A DNA stretch of 64,000 nt from Chlorokybus atmophyticus. Its lineage: Eukaryota; Streptophyta; Chlorokybophyceae; Chlorokybales; Chlorokybaceae. The stretch spans positions 186,001 through 250,000 of the forward strand of contig RHPI01002204.1 of the NCBI GenBank assembly GCA_009103225.1, given 5' to 3'. Below are positions 22,714 through 34,524 of this stretch, one piece after another. The notes under the pieces were generated by a model. That model had not been told where the DNA came from. It saw only the letters and a list, made by a program, of their open reading frames with translations, and ran no database searches. The translations under genes and the position numbers were made by a program. Within the stretch, counting starts at the first letter, position 1. Every line of letters starts with the position of its first letter.

Positions 22714-25384
22714 CATGCGACATCGCACCATACCGTTCCATATCATAACATGTGGTGTCACAGCCGAAATATGTCGTCATATGATGTCATATGACGTAAT
22801 ATGGCGCGGCGTCGCTGGACATCGTGAGTTCCCTGTGCAACATGTTAACAGAGATTAAGTCAAACTGTGGTTCGTGCGTAATTTGTCCTGCGTATGATGG
22901 GATATCATACGCGCCCGGGCGATATGATCGATGACTACCACGGCCCGGAAACCAAGTCGCATGCAAGCTCTTGGACAGCAGTGACGCCAAGATTGTCGAG
23001 CTTAGCGGCCGCGTTGTTTCATTTGTGCATTGCGACGTCTTCTTTCTCAGGTCCATGGCGGGTTCTCGGCGTGTTGCCACCTTCGAAAATTACTTTGTCC
23101 GTTGCATCTACGGATGCAACCTCACGGGCATACACAAAGGCTGGATCGCCAGAGTGGGAGTGCAAAACTTCAGGTCTCACCTTACTAGCGGTGTCCACAA
23201 GGACGCCTTCAATGCATTAACACGCCAACAGCAAGACGACTTGCTGAAGTACTGGTTGGATCTGGTGAGTCCTACATGGTAGCATGCATTGTTGTGCATG
23301 TTTGAATAGTAAACTGTTCCACAGCTTGAGAGTTTAACAATGCGCAATGTCACTGTCAATTTACTTTGAGTGCATGTTGCTGTCTGCATGATGACACATG
23401 GGATGGACTTATGTGGGATTGTCATCATCTATGTACTTGTTGCCACTTAGGGTCGGGCTGCAGTGGCACGACACAACTTCAATCCTACAGTGGGTGCTTT
23501 TATGCCAGTTGCTGGAATGTGGCCTTTGCAGCAAACAACCCCCCTGCCACCGTCGCTGCATGATGTTCTGCACCCTGTTGAAATCTCATACGATCTTAAT
23601 CTTATTGAAGACACCAATGCCAGTGCCTTGACGGTGCCCACAGGTATGTGACTGCTTCGTGGTGACATTAACAGTTTCATTCAATGCATGTATCCCAACA
23701 GGTCTTCGTGTGACTCCGTCTAAGCGCCGTAGGACTTTGTCTATGGCGCCTGATACTCCCACCACGTCTTATGTCACTGACGCTGAAACAGGTGATCAAT
23801 GTCATCGTTGCAGAGGTTCCCACCTGATCCGTGCACTATATAAACGCAGGGGAAGCAATGCCGCGGTTGCCAACTCACCAATTTACACCTGAGCTTATGC
23901 GTGCTGCTATCGACACCTTCAGTGGCCACCTGACTCGTGAAGTACAAAACAACGCTCGTCTACAAAACGAAAGTAAGGGAAATTGTGCCATTGTTTTGAC
24001 ACACACCACTGATGGCATTTTAAACTAGTTGACGAGAACACAGTCCTTCGCGAGCGTAACCTGAAGCAAGCAGAGCAGCTACGCCACAACCAGACACAGC
24101 CTGATCCCCAGATCGCTGCAAAGCTGTTGAAAATGATCGGTGAAATCAATGGTCTGCGTGCAGGCCATGCTGCTGCAGAACAACGCTCTGCTGACCTGGA
24201 GCGTGCATTACACGAAGAGCGTGCTGAGCACGTTTAAATGACAGAAAGTGACAAAAACGCAGACGCAGCAAGCATCGTGGGTTTACGCAAGCAGCTGACA
24301 GAAGTTTAGCGCAGGGCCACACAGTTGCAGCAACACAATGAGCGTAATGATGCAAAATTGGCGCGCTTGCAATGCCAGATTGGAGAAGCCAACCAGACAA
24401 TTGCTGCACAAAAAAAAAAAGGTGTGTGTTCCTGCACTATTAGATTTTCCAGCAACTGACTTTCCTGTAGATCTCAGAGTTGACAAGCGTCCTGCGTCTT
24501 TATACGGCAAACTGGCGATTTCGTGAGCGTGTTGAACCCAATGGCGTGCAATTCGAGAGCTTTCAGCAGGAACTGGAAGTCACTAGAAAGGAGTTGGACA
24601 GCTTGGCAAAATACATGTTGAAAGAGATCGACCTTGACGGACAGGTACTGAACAATTACAATTATGACAATTATTAACAAATGCAACACTTTGGTGTTCA
24701 TTGGTTGGTGTGCCAAGTATCGCTCCTTAATCGCAGAATTGTTAAAAGGCAGCTGCAACTGCAACTATACCAAACACTCTGGGAGAAGCTTTGTACCTAC
24801 CTCTGCACAGTTGCCCCGTTGCTGCGTGAAACAGCAACAACCGAAGAAATGCAGAAACATGTGCGCCAGGACTACAAGGGCAAGCGCGTGGTAGACAGTG
24901 AAGACAACACATGCGGGATCTGTTGCGAGCAGAAGCCAGTGGAAGTGTTGTTACCAATGCCATGTTGCGGAGCTACACTGTGCCGTCAGTGCTTGAAGAA
25001 GCTGCGCACATGATCTCACCCTCAAGTTGAGTGTCCTTTCTGCCGCCGCTTTCAACTTATTTTTATGCAGCGCCCACCACGTGGTGCAGAGCTCCCGGAT
25101 TTCCCTGTATATGAACTCAGCAGCAGTGACGATGATGAGGATGTTGACACACACAATACCGGTGCTGCTGGCGCTGGGCCTTCGCAGCCACCCCCCCCCC
25201 TGAGTAGACCTGTATCATGGAACCCGTTTTGCTCGTGTGTTAACATGACGCACAGGGAACTCACAATGTCCATTGACGTCGCGCGACATTTTGCCATATC
25301 TTGCTATATGACATCATATGTTGGCATATCAATCGCTGTGACACCATATGTTATGATATGGAATGGTATGGGGCAGTGTCGCAT
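22714..25384. mobile_element. 2.7-kb segment with about 140-bp terminal inverted repeats enclosing a RING gene
   Basis: The left arm 22714-22849 and right arm 25239-25384 are inverted copies of each other. Shared words include GTTAACATG, CACAGGGAACTCAC, CATATGACATCATATG, TGTGACACCA and TTATGATATGGAA. Similarity stops abruptly outside both arms. Inside is a multi-exon plus-strand gene with a RING finger and no recognisable transposase. This fits a non-autonomous DNA transposon that captured or carries a gene. No clear target duplication was found. Confidence 0.65.
23055..25238 (+). pseudogene. Spliced coiled-coil RING-finger gene carried between inverted repeats
   Basis: Exons with matching phases: 23055-23264 (start MAGSRRVATF), 23451-23643, 23702-23791, about 23850-23972, then from about 24030. 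The N-terminal part is unrecognised. The middle is a long Gln/Glu/Arg-rich coiled coil. The C terminus has a RING-type cluster (CGICCEQKPVEVLL, CCGATLCRQC, then CPFC) followed by an acidic Ser/Asp tail. Single in-frame stops interrupt it: TAA near 24237, TAG near 24307 and TGA at 25011-25013 inside the RING. An intact homologue would be a candidate ubiquitin E3 ligase. The N-terminal start and the 3' end are uncertain. Confidence 0.55.
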
Positions 25385-25387
25385 GAC

Positions 25388-26012
25388 GAGTTCTTGCATA
25401 CGTAGCATACGTACATTTATGAAGCTCACCACCAATATGCACCCATTGATTATATCGACACCAAAGCATGGTGTCACACAAACTGTCCAACACACATGGT
25501 GACCTACTCAAACAACAGCCAGTTTCACTCTTTTTTCTTTTTCTTATTGCCAAAACCGCTACCACTACGTCGGCGCGCCCAAAATGCTTTGAACCTCGCT
25601 GGGTTGCCTTCATCCATATTGTAACCTTTGCACCCTCGAGAGTCGTATTGGGCGATATACATAGCTTCTAACCAATCTATTCGCGCCTTGCAATGNATGT
25701 CGTGAGTTCTTGTATATGTAGCATACGTACATTTATGAAGCTCACCACCAATATGCACCCACCTGTATCATATCGACACCAAAGCATGGTGTCACACAAA
25801 CTGTCCAACACACATGGTGACCTACTCAAACAACAGCCAGTTTCACTCTTTTTTCTTTTTGTTATTGCCAAAACCGCTACCACTACGTCGGCCCGCCAAA
25901 AATGCTTTGAACCTTGCTGGGTTGCCTTCATCCATATTGTAACCTTTGCACCCTCGAGAGTCGTATTGGGCGATATACATAGCCTCCAACCAATCTATTC
26001 GCGCCTTGCAAT
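25388..26012. repeat. Tandem duplication of about 310 bp
   Basis: 25388-25695 and 25706-26012 are nearly identical, both covering the 3' part of the GIY-YIG gene and its downstream sequence. An N at 25696 marks the junction, so an assembly artefact cannot be excluded. Confidence 0.85.
25525..25758 (-). pseudogene. Truncated second copy of the GIY-YIG gene 3' end
   Basis: The C-terminal 50 or so codons of the neighbouring GIY-YIG gene (RIDWLEAMYIAQYDSRG to the poly-Lys end), produced by the 310-bp tandem duplication. It lacks the GIY-YIG motif itself and should be inactive. Confidence 0.8.
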
Positions 26013-26193
26013 GTCCTTCATTTAATACTTCAAACTGCACTTGCTCTTCAAAAGGTTTACTGCTATCTAAGTCAGGCAACATTTTCTTAGGCGGGTGTCT
26101 ACGATGTTCCTCATAACGTCGACCTGGGTGGTTACTTTGACCGATATATACTTTCTGTGTTGCCACATGCGTCAACTTGTAGATAAACTTCAC
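25843..26193 (-). CDS. GIY-YIG endonuclease
   Basis: A 116-residue single-domain nuclease. The GIY-equivalent is IYKLTHVATQKVYIGQ, with spacing to YIG as in the family. The catalytic Arg and His lie in RRYEEHRR, the metal-binding Glu in DWLEAMYIAQ and the conserved Asn in KGYNMDEG. A basic tail (GSGFGNNKKKKE) ends the protein. GIY-YIG domains cut DNA and occur in homing endonucleases, UvrC, retroelements and large DNA viruses. This copy starts at an in-frame codon of the motif itself, so an upstream exon is possible. It lies about 2 kb downstream of the Helitron helicase on the same strand. Which element owns it is not clear. Confidence 0.75.
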   Translation of the reverse strand: MKFIYKLTHVATQKVYIGQSNHPGRRYEEHRRHPPKKMLPDLDSSKPFEEQVQFEVLNEGHCKARIDWLEAMYIAQYDSRGCKGYNMDEGNPARFKAFLAGRRSGSGFGNNKKKKE

Positions 26194-26588
26194 ACCTGTG
26201 TTTATGGGTTGCGCACGTTTTTTAATTTACGTGCAGAGGCGCGAATGTTGGTGTTGGCATTGATGCTGTTTCTTGCTGCCGAGGATCGCAAGATCATCTG
26301 AACCTCATCGTTTACCTGCAAAGAACAATGGTACTATGAATGCTGCAGTACACATCCGAGATTGATGTTGAATATGGAACATATATGCGTAGCGAAGTAG
26401 AAGCAAGGAAACAGACCACGGATACAGGATATGAGCAAAGGGAGCCAATGCAAAAACAGAAGTGTAACAAAAGATGGAGCGACTGCATGGGTTCTGGCTT
26501 GATGTGCCCATTGTTGTTGAACTCTGCTACGCAACTATAGCATTCTCACGCATCGCAACTAATCTTGGCAAGCACAGTAATCCCATCA

Positions 26589-27323
26589 TCAACTTGGATA
26601 ACCACACACCTCATTGGCAGCAACATTTGCTACTGAAGCTTCCCTTGGGTCTGCTTTGTTGATTTGCTCAATGAGTTTTTCTGCCTTTCCTTGCGACATG
26701 AAACGCGCTGTCTCCCAGTTGCAAACTTTGCAAATGTGAACCAGCTCGAACACCTGTGAAACATCTGTTAACTACAGGTATTTGGCCAATGACCCAGTGT
26801 CACATTGATACATACCTGATTAGCGTAAACTGGCTCTGCATTATCGGGGAGCTTTGGGTTGTCCTTGCGCATCAGAGTGTCCCGCAGCTTGTAAGCTACT
26901 TGGCGCTTCAGGTCATCAGAAATGTCGATGCCGAGCTTTCTGAGGTAGTAGATGCATGTTCCTACACATACTTGCATCAGTTAACACATGCACCACAGTG
27001 TGTCAGTGTACATTTTCCGCTTCTCACCAGTTGCAATAGAGTCCCTGTGGTTTATGCGAAACTCTTGAGCTCTCTTTTTGGCAGGGCGAATTGACCTACT
27101 TATCGGCCTCTGGCTTGGTAAATAGCCCCTCAAGCTTGTCGGGAGTGATTCCTGCTGAGTCACATGCTACCAGTTGTTTCGATGTCAGCGGACGACCAGG
27201 CGCATCACCTCCAGAGCTACTGGTACGTGGACGCTTAGAGCCAGGTTCGTCATTGGAAATTTGAGCGTGGAGCCTCTCGAACAGGTCTTTTCCGTTAAAG
27301 TCCATGCTGTCAACCAGGTGCAT
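26589..27323 (-). CDS. Unrecognised spliced gene between the GIY-YIG and Helitron genes
   Basis: Three minus-strand exons fit together. About 27323-27030 has a Ser/Pro/Arg-rich region with KRPRTSSSGG, then KKRAQEFRINHRDSIATG; a stop or frame change near 27095 is unresolved. 26961-26816 reads GTCIYYLRKLGIDISDDLK... to PVYANQ. 26753-26589 reads VFELVHICKVCNWETARFM... and ends GYPS-stop. The last two junctions have proper GT/AG sites and phase. The encoded protein is about 200 residues or more, with a helical C-terminal half. I do not recognise the family. The position inside transposon DNA suggests element cargo or an accessory gene. Confidence 0.5.
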
Positions 27324-27778
27324 TGTCAATGTAACGCTCGCCAAACTAATGACTCACAGGTTCGAGATTAAACATAGGCCAACTGAGCCACGTTGTTACC
27401 TGTGTCTGGCTGAGGTGACAGTTTCCGACGATGGGCAGGTGTCTGAGGCAGGTGATGCGACAGGCATGTATGCACAGTGCCCTGCGACTTGACGTTTCAA
27501 CTGGTGTACATTTACAGCAGCGTTAGATATATTGCCAATGTATATCTGCGTGGCAAGGAAAAGGGTCTGTGTCGGCAGAACACCACGTGCTAAGCCATGC
27601 CGCCATGCGATTGGTCAGAAGAGTTGATGGGATGGAGGAGATGATTGCATACAAAGCATGGTTGGATGACGGGTGATACGGCAATCAACTTAATGTGCCA
27701 TGTCATCAAACCGTACAATGCGTACAGTATGGTCATGAGATGCAGTTCATGTTACGCGACATGGTTCCATATCGTTGA

Positions 27779-28031
27779 ACATGGAACCACATAACGCAAT
27801 GTTTTGCAATATCGTTCATACATGCACAAACATCATGCGATATCCGTTGATATCAAACAACGTTGCGCAATAGCGTACCATGTCGCCTAAAGCAATATCG
27901 TCCAACTTGGAACCATGTAGTGCAATGTTGTGCAACATCGATCTCACATGCTCAAACATTCGCGATATGCGTCGATATCAAACAACGTTGCGCAACATCG
28001 TATCATATCGCCAAATGATGCAACATATGTC
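27779..28031. repeat. Two tandem units of about 125 bp
   Basis: 27779-27901 and 27905-28031 share TGGAACCA, GTGCAATGTT-TGCAA, GATATCAAACAACGTTGCGCAA and CATGTCGCC/CATATCGCC. They are about 75-80% identical and lie just beyond the 3' end of the Helitron gene, possibly as subterminal repeats. Confidence 0.65.
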
Positions 28032-28190
28032 ACACCATTGCGCAACACTAACTGGACTTACCAATTATCAACGTCAATCCCCAGGAACGGGCGTCATCTC
28101 TTCAGGGCGCGGTAAACGCGTCAACCGTAAATAGGCCCTGTTTGTCACGCGCGACAACGCCACATACCACAATCCAGGAGCAAAATCTTC

Positions 28191-31100
28191 CTACATGTGG
28201 ACAACAGTAGTTGATTGTAGCGTTGCACCTTGACACTTGTGCACTGTCATTGCATACGCTAGCTGCAAAGGAAACACAGCTTTGTAGTACGTTTTGCCTT
28301 GAAACGTTGTTGTTTGCTGTATTATTCGGCGCATCCACATGAAGTCTGCCAAATGGTCAAATGTAACTTGTATACTGCTCACATTACCTTTGTAGTATCT
28401 AAACTGCGTCACTGTTCCCAAAGACCCATTGGCTACATCATCTTGCAGTGAAACGTTTTCGAAAACCAACACCTTTGCTCCTTTGGCGACTGAAGGTAAT
28501 AAGTTGAACTTGGGCTTGGGAATCCAGTCATACAGCTCGGGCACGCTCACTGCATTAGAAGTAATTTGTATTGGCACAATGGTATCAGTTGCAAAACGTT
28601 GTCTCACAATCATGCTGTTGAAAGCCAGTGTGTCTTGTACATGTGAACACAATATGGTTGCATCACTTGGTAACTGTTGTAAGTACTCCGAAGTGACCAG
28701 ACAGCCACCTAACGCATCTGCTATCTCTGTTGAACTGGGTATGCCAGAACGAATCTGAATCAAGAATTCAGCAAACAGAGGGTCTGAAGCATGACGCATT
28801 GAAACAGATAAAAAATGTTGCCTACGTAATGGCCACCTCTGTGATGCAGAAATATGGCATTTGTGGCAAACCTGCGATGTGTTTTGGACTTTGTGTCCAC
28901 AAACTGCTGGCAGTTGCTTGTGGTCACCAACCAATACAACGCCGATTGTTTGTAGAGATTCTGGTCCATGAACTTGCTGTAAGCGCAGCATCACCAAGTC
29001 AAACAACTGCAATGTCATCATGGAAAACTCGTCAATAATAAATACTCGACAATGATGTAACAGTTTGTAAGCATCATCCATAGCAGTTACAAACCGGAGT
29101 TGCTGACCGTTGACAGGTATTGCGAAGTTGGAATGTACAGTTGAAGCAGATGAGCTGAGCCGCAAAGCCGCAGCGCCAGTTGTAGCACTGAGTAAAACAG
29201 GTATCCTAGCAACGCGCAACTTGTGAGTGATGAATTTGGTCAAAAATGTTTTGCCTGTTTCTGAACAACCAGATATCACATGTAGACCAACCGGTGTTGC
29301 AATGATACTTCTTGCGGTGCGTTCTTGCTGGCTGGTCAAAAAGAGATTGTTCGCAAACGCAAACTCCTCAACATTCAATGTACATTGAAACATTGGCGCC
29401 GATACATCTGAGTCCGTTGTCACAGTTGAAGCTGGAGATGCAGGATTGGATGATGAAGCTGTTGGATACTGCGTGGTAGGTTCTGGTGCAGTTTGACTGT
29501 CTGTCAGACCAGCTGCAGCCATAGACAAGGCATTAATAGCATTATCAGTGGTCTGCATCATGGCATTCATCATATGGTGAACCTTAACATCATTGTATAG
29601 ATGACGTTCAGCATAGCGCGTGACATGTGTCAACAAACTGCGGTTTGTGTTGTTAATGAAACCCCGCAACACACATTCTTCATAGTAAGTGCGTAATTGG
29701 TTGTTCAAAGAAATCAAATCAACTTCAGAGCAAAAAGTAAGCCGCTGAAGAAGTAAATTGAAACAAAACCCTTCAATGCTGTGTACAGGATGGTAATCCG
29801 CGAATCTAATGATGCGCGGGACAGCTAACTTATAAACGAATGCATTCAGTCTGTCTCTTAAAGTATGCACAGTGTTATGTGGCACAGTGTCTCCATCTCG
29901 GTGCATGTACTGTCGAAAGTAGTTGTACGTTGTGACTCTTTCTACCTCGTCAGGCCTGACACAATAACGATGAATGGGATGCACAATTATCGTCCGTGCA
30001 CGACTGTTCACTATGCGAGAACGATTGTTAGGCAAACGCATGTCAACATATGTTACATTGGACGACATTTGCATGATGGGAATATCCAAACATATCAAAG
30101 CAGCTTCAGCTGGAGCAATGGGTTTGGACAAGCACATTGTGTTCAATATGCGCAATTCGTTAACAGTCAATCCTTGCAAACCGAGTGCATTGGTGTCTAA
30201 TGCATCATCAACAGTGCCACAAGGTTCCATTTTAGTTGTGTACTTGACTAAATACTTGCTCCAATGACTGTCAGTGACTTGCAACACATTACAATGAGCA
30301 CCCCACAACAATAAAAGCACTGGATGTGTGGGAACCACATTGCGGTCACAAGTGCGTGGTCTGTAATAATCGTACCTGCGCGTTTCTGTGTTAGACTGAG
30401 GTCGACGATCTGGTTGTACGGGTTACGGAAAGCCCATGTCGCACTTGTTGTCAAATGCACTGCAGCCACTGCCAACATCAGAACACTTGTGCATTTGCTT
30501 GCGTACAACATATTCATAAAAGACTCGCAGTTTAGAATCAGCTGGTACAATTATTTGCTGATTTGCATGGTCAAAATCTCCGGGGATAAATGCAGTGATT
30601 TCACTGCAAACTCGTTTAACATCTTTGGGATGTAACCACAACATAACATGTGCATGCAAAGATCCACGGTGTTGTGTTTCATACCTGATAACATAGTGCA
30701 TCACACGTCCAAGGATATCCTTTTGCATGATATATTCTTCAGAGAAGGTGCTGAACCGATGATGAAACAAACGTGCGCACTTCACAGGGGCATCGCGCCA
30801 ACTAAGTTGCGTGGAGACATTGTGGAGAACATTCTGCAAATCAATGATCTCAGGGAATTTGGTACTGGACACTTCATCTGCAGTCATGGTGACAAAGAGA
30901 TGAGGCATACCCCAATGCTCAACTCGACACAGCAGCTCACTCAACTTTTGTCGATGCCAACTCGGACATCCAATGATGTCACCCGGGACACGAAATTTTA
31001 CAGCGTTTTTGATGGCATCATTGATTGTGGCAGTAGGTCGTTGTTTGAGGAACTTTTTAATATCAGCGTCCACAGCAACTTCGCGGCATTTTCTGACTGT

Positions 31101-32278
31101 AAGAAGTGATTGACGGATTTGGTACAGCAAATAAGGCTTGTACAATGTGAAAACTGAGAACGATTGTGTAAGACGGAACTTGACATTGTCTGACAGTCTG
31201 CTGTACACGTTGCCATCAAAGAACCCACGATTGTGCGGGAACAACATGGGAAACAGCAGAGCAGACTCAACAGTTAAACCAGGAATGTTGTACGCACCAC
31301 CTGTATCCATGTGTATCAAAAGAGGAACACAAGGCTCACGCAGCGACATATGTCCAACGCGCAACATGGTGTCCACTGTGACTTCAACTGTGCTGCGCGA
31401 AGGAAATGGCAACAAAGTGGTTAAAACGTATGTGTATGCTGATTCACCAGCAATGTTCAAAGGATTACGATCTTGTGCACGAGACACAATGCTACGAATA
31501 GTAGATGAACTGACAGTGGGGATGCCGTCAAAACCAAATGGTTGTTCTGCCAAGGTCTGATATTTCTGAACCAGAGTGTTGGACGATAATAGCTCGCTTA
31601 ACAACTCCAGCAACAAGTGATAAACGGACCGTTAATCATATTCAACTGCTGAATTTGGCCCGAAGTGAAACTGTATGAGTTATACAAGTCGCAAAGCGCC
31701 ATGGACGTGTTAACAAGGGACAACATCTGCACTACCATTGGATGTGTCTCCAACAACTTGCGAATGTACACTGCGCTGTGTAATACAATGTAACTGGAAC
31801 GCTCCGACCCGTGACTACATCGATGGCATTGGTAGTAATCACTATCACACTTGGTATAATCGGACATAAAAACATTAGCCAAATCATATGGTGCAACGGT
31901 GGATACTAATTGTCGATAAATTGGACGATAAGTAGCAGCAGCAGAGTAAAACTGTACATGCCCGCACAAAGAACAACATTGCATTCGCGTGACAAACTTA
32001 CGTTGTGCATCTTGCCAACAGGAAAGCAAATCATCGCAGTCGTCCCACAATTCGCAATGCTGAGACAAATCGCAATGTTGCTCATAAGTCATAGCGGATG
32101 ACGAAACAATACACCAGGAACATATCAACCGCCCTGGCATTTGTCGCCATCCAAAAGAACCATCTCGGCACAGTCCAGCAATGAGGGCGTGCAAAGGTGC
32201 AAATCCACATGCACAATATCTCTGATGTGTAGCAAAATGTTGCGATATGATTACATATGCGGCGATATGGTGCAACAT
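28191..32278 (-). pseudogene. Helitron Rep/helicase, nearly intact
   Basis: A rolling-circle transposase of about 1,360 codons in three open pieces. 32278-31598 is a Cys-rich N terminus. 31616-30423 has the Helitron_like_N region (LLFPMLFPHNRGFFDGN) and the HUH motif LHAHVMLWL. 30338-28191 has the two-Tyr Rep motif YLVKYTTK, then a PIF1-family SF1 helicase: Walker A GCSETGKTFLTK, Walker B VFIIDEFSMM, VGDHKQLPAVCG and MTVHKCQGATL. The last two pieces are in the same frame, separated by one TAA at about 30418. One frame change near 31600 separates the first two. All catalytic residues are visible. Helitron ends were not located. Confidence 0.85.
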
Positions 32279-32299
32279 GGTGCCATATGATTAGCAAAT

Positions 32300-33918
32300 G
32301 CTGTTAAGTGTTTTAAAACTTAATAATCAACGTAACGTTCACGCCACGGTACGTGCTGCGATACTTAGTAAATAATGCCGAGGTTACGACCATCAAAATA
32401 ATGCTAACCTGAATTACCTTAACGTTAAGATTCAACTAAACGAAAAATCGCATCGTTAGGCCACCATTTGGTCACGCATGAGATTGATCAAATGGGATCG
32501 CAACGGTGACAACAGCCAGTTGCTCAAAAAGGCAGCAAAATGGCCAATCATTGCAAAGATGCGTAAAAGATGCTGAAAAATATCTTTGCGGCAACCGCTT
32601 ACCAACGGCGACCCAAATTGCTAGGGATTTGGTGCAATTGCGGCACGGTTAGTGGTTAAAACGGCCGCGTTTTTGGCGGTACGAGGTCGGGGCAGGCCCC
32701 ATACCCCAAAGACATGCCGCCACTACTCACCCTCGTTCTAACTAATCCACTCTACCCTTTAACGCTAATTGATTACACGCTATAGTTACTGCGTCATCAA
32801 ACATGGTCAACAACCGAATAAACGCTGGTATGTAAATAATCACAACGGATGTTGTTAGGCAGGTCCAGTACAAGGTATATCAACCTATACAAACATGCAT
32901 AATGCTATGCTTGATTGTGCACTGCAACTTACACCCATACCAAGCATATATCTAACCTACTACATGAATACATACAAGTTATGTCTAGTATTCATATACC
33001 ATAACATAGCTAGCCTGCAAACCGTCGCTATCCACCTATAAGTGTCGTGTTTAGCAGATATTAATGGTTGGATTGTGCATGCTGGCTGCTGGTATTGGTG
33101 GTAGTGGTAAGGTGGTTTTGGTCAAGGTCATTGTCGTCACTTGTACATTGGATAAGCTGTGCCGCACACGCACCTACCCGACTCAATACCATGTGCACAA
33201 CCACGTGTAATTTAGAAGATAAATGCAGATGCATTCGCACACAGAACCAGGCTAGCAAGCAGGCGGCAAAATAGTCAACTACATACACTAGAAGGCTAGC
33301 TAGGGGCCTAATGCAACCACACACAAGCAGCGGTAATGGGGGTGGCGTTGAGACAGGGCGACACAGCAACAAGATATGCGGGCAGGTGATGACGCAGGAG
33401 TACAACCTGCGCGTCAGCCGCCGTGCTTGTCTTGTGACTATTCTTCCATGCTTATTGTGCACATAGTAGCTAGTCACACCTGCTCACCAATTGCAGTTGT
33501 AAGGGCTGCTGTGTTTAGTCCAGTGGCCCAATGCAGCATGCATGTTTTGCACTCGAGTGCGCCTGTTGTAATTACCAACATGTTGTATGTGAATATTGTG
33601 GACAACGAAACAGTTGCAACTCCAGCTTGCTATCGTAGCAATCTGACCGGTGGTGGAGGCAGTCACCAGAAGGCGCACCAGCTCAGTATCAAAGTGGTCA
33701 CAATCGTGCATACTGGTGCAAAGCGTGTGGTGCAGGATCGCGCGCTCCCTGGTTTGTTGTATGACTTCTGCACTGTGCAGCTGTGCCGGGGGTGGGGACA
33801 TGCTCGCACGCCTGCCCCGGCAGGCGGCAGGGGAAGACGCATTGCTGGCTGCTGCCGCTGTGTCGGCTTGCATGCAACGTGCGCTGTGCGTTGTGTAGGC
33901 ATGGTAGGCAATGCATAT
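32300..33918. other. Intergenic, no gene recognised
   Basis: About 1.6 kb without convincing coding sequence. The plus-strand frame 33376-34566 and the opposing frames exist only because the (GA)n tract has no stops. Confidence 0.5.
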
Positions 33919-34301
<383 letters not shown>

Positions 34302-34524
34302 GCAACAAGTTTCCGCTGTCATTTCACCTGTACAACTCTTGTCGACAGTTGAAATTAGGGCAATGTACAACAGTTCAATTGTCACCGCAGGTGACATTAC
34401 TGTGAAGGCAGATTTGAGTCCTTTGCATCCTGCAATGGCAAAGAACTCTGCTGCTGTGCTTTGCGCTGCACCAGTCCAGGCGGCCGCGGAATATCCGGCT
34501 TGTCTCGCATTGGACTGCGGATAC

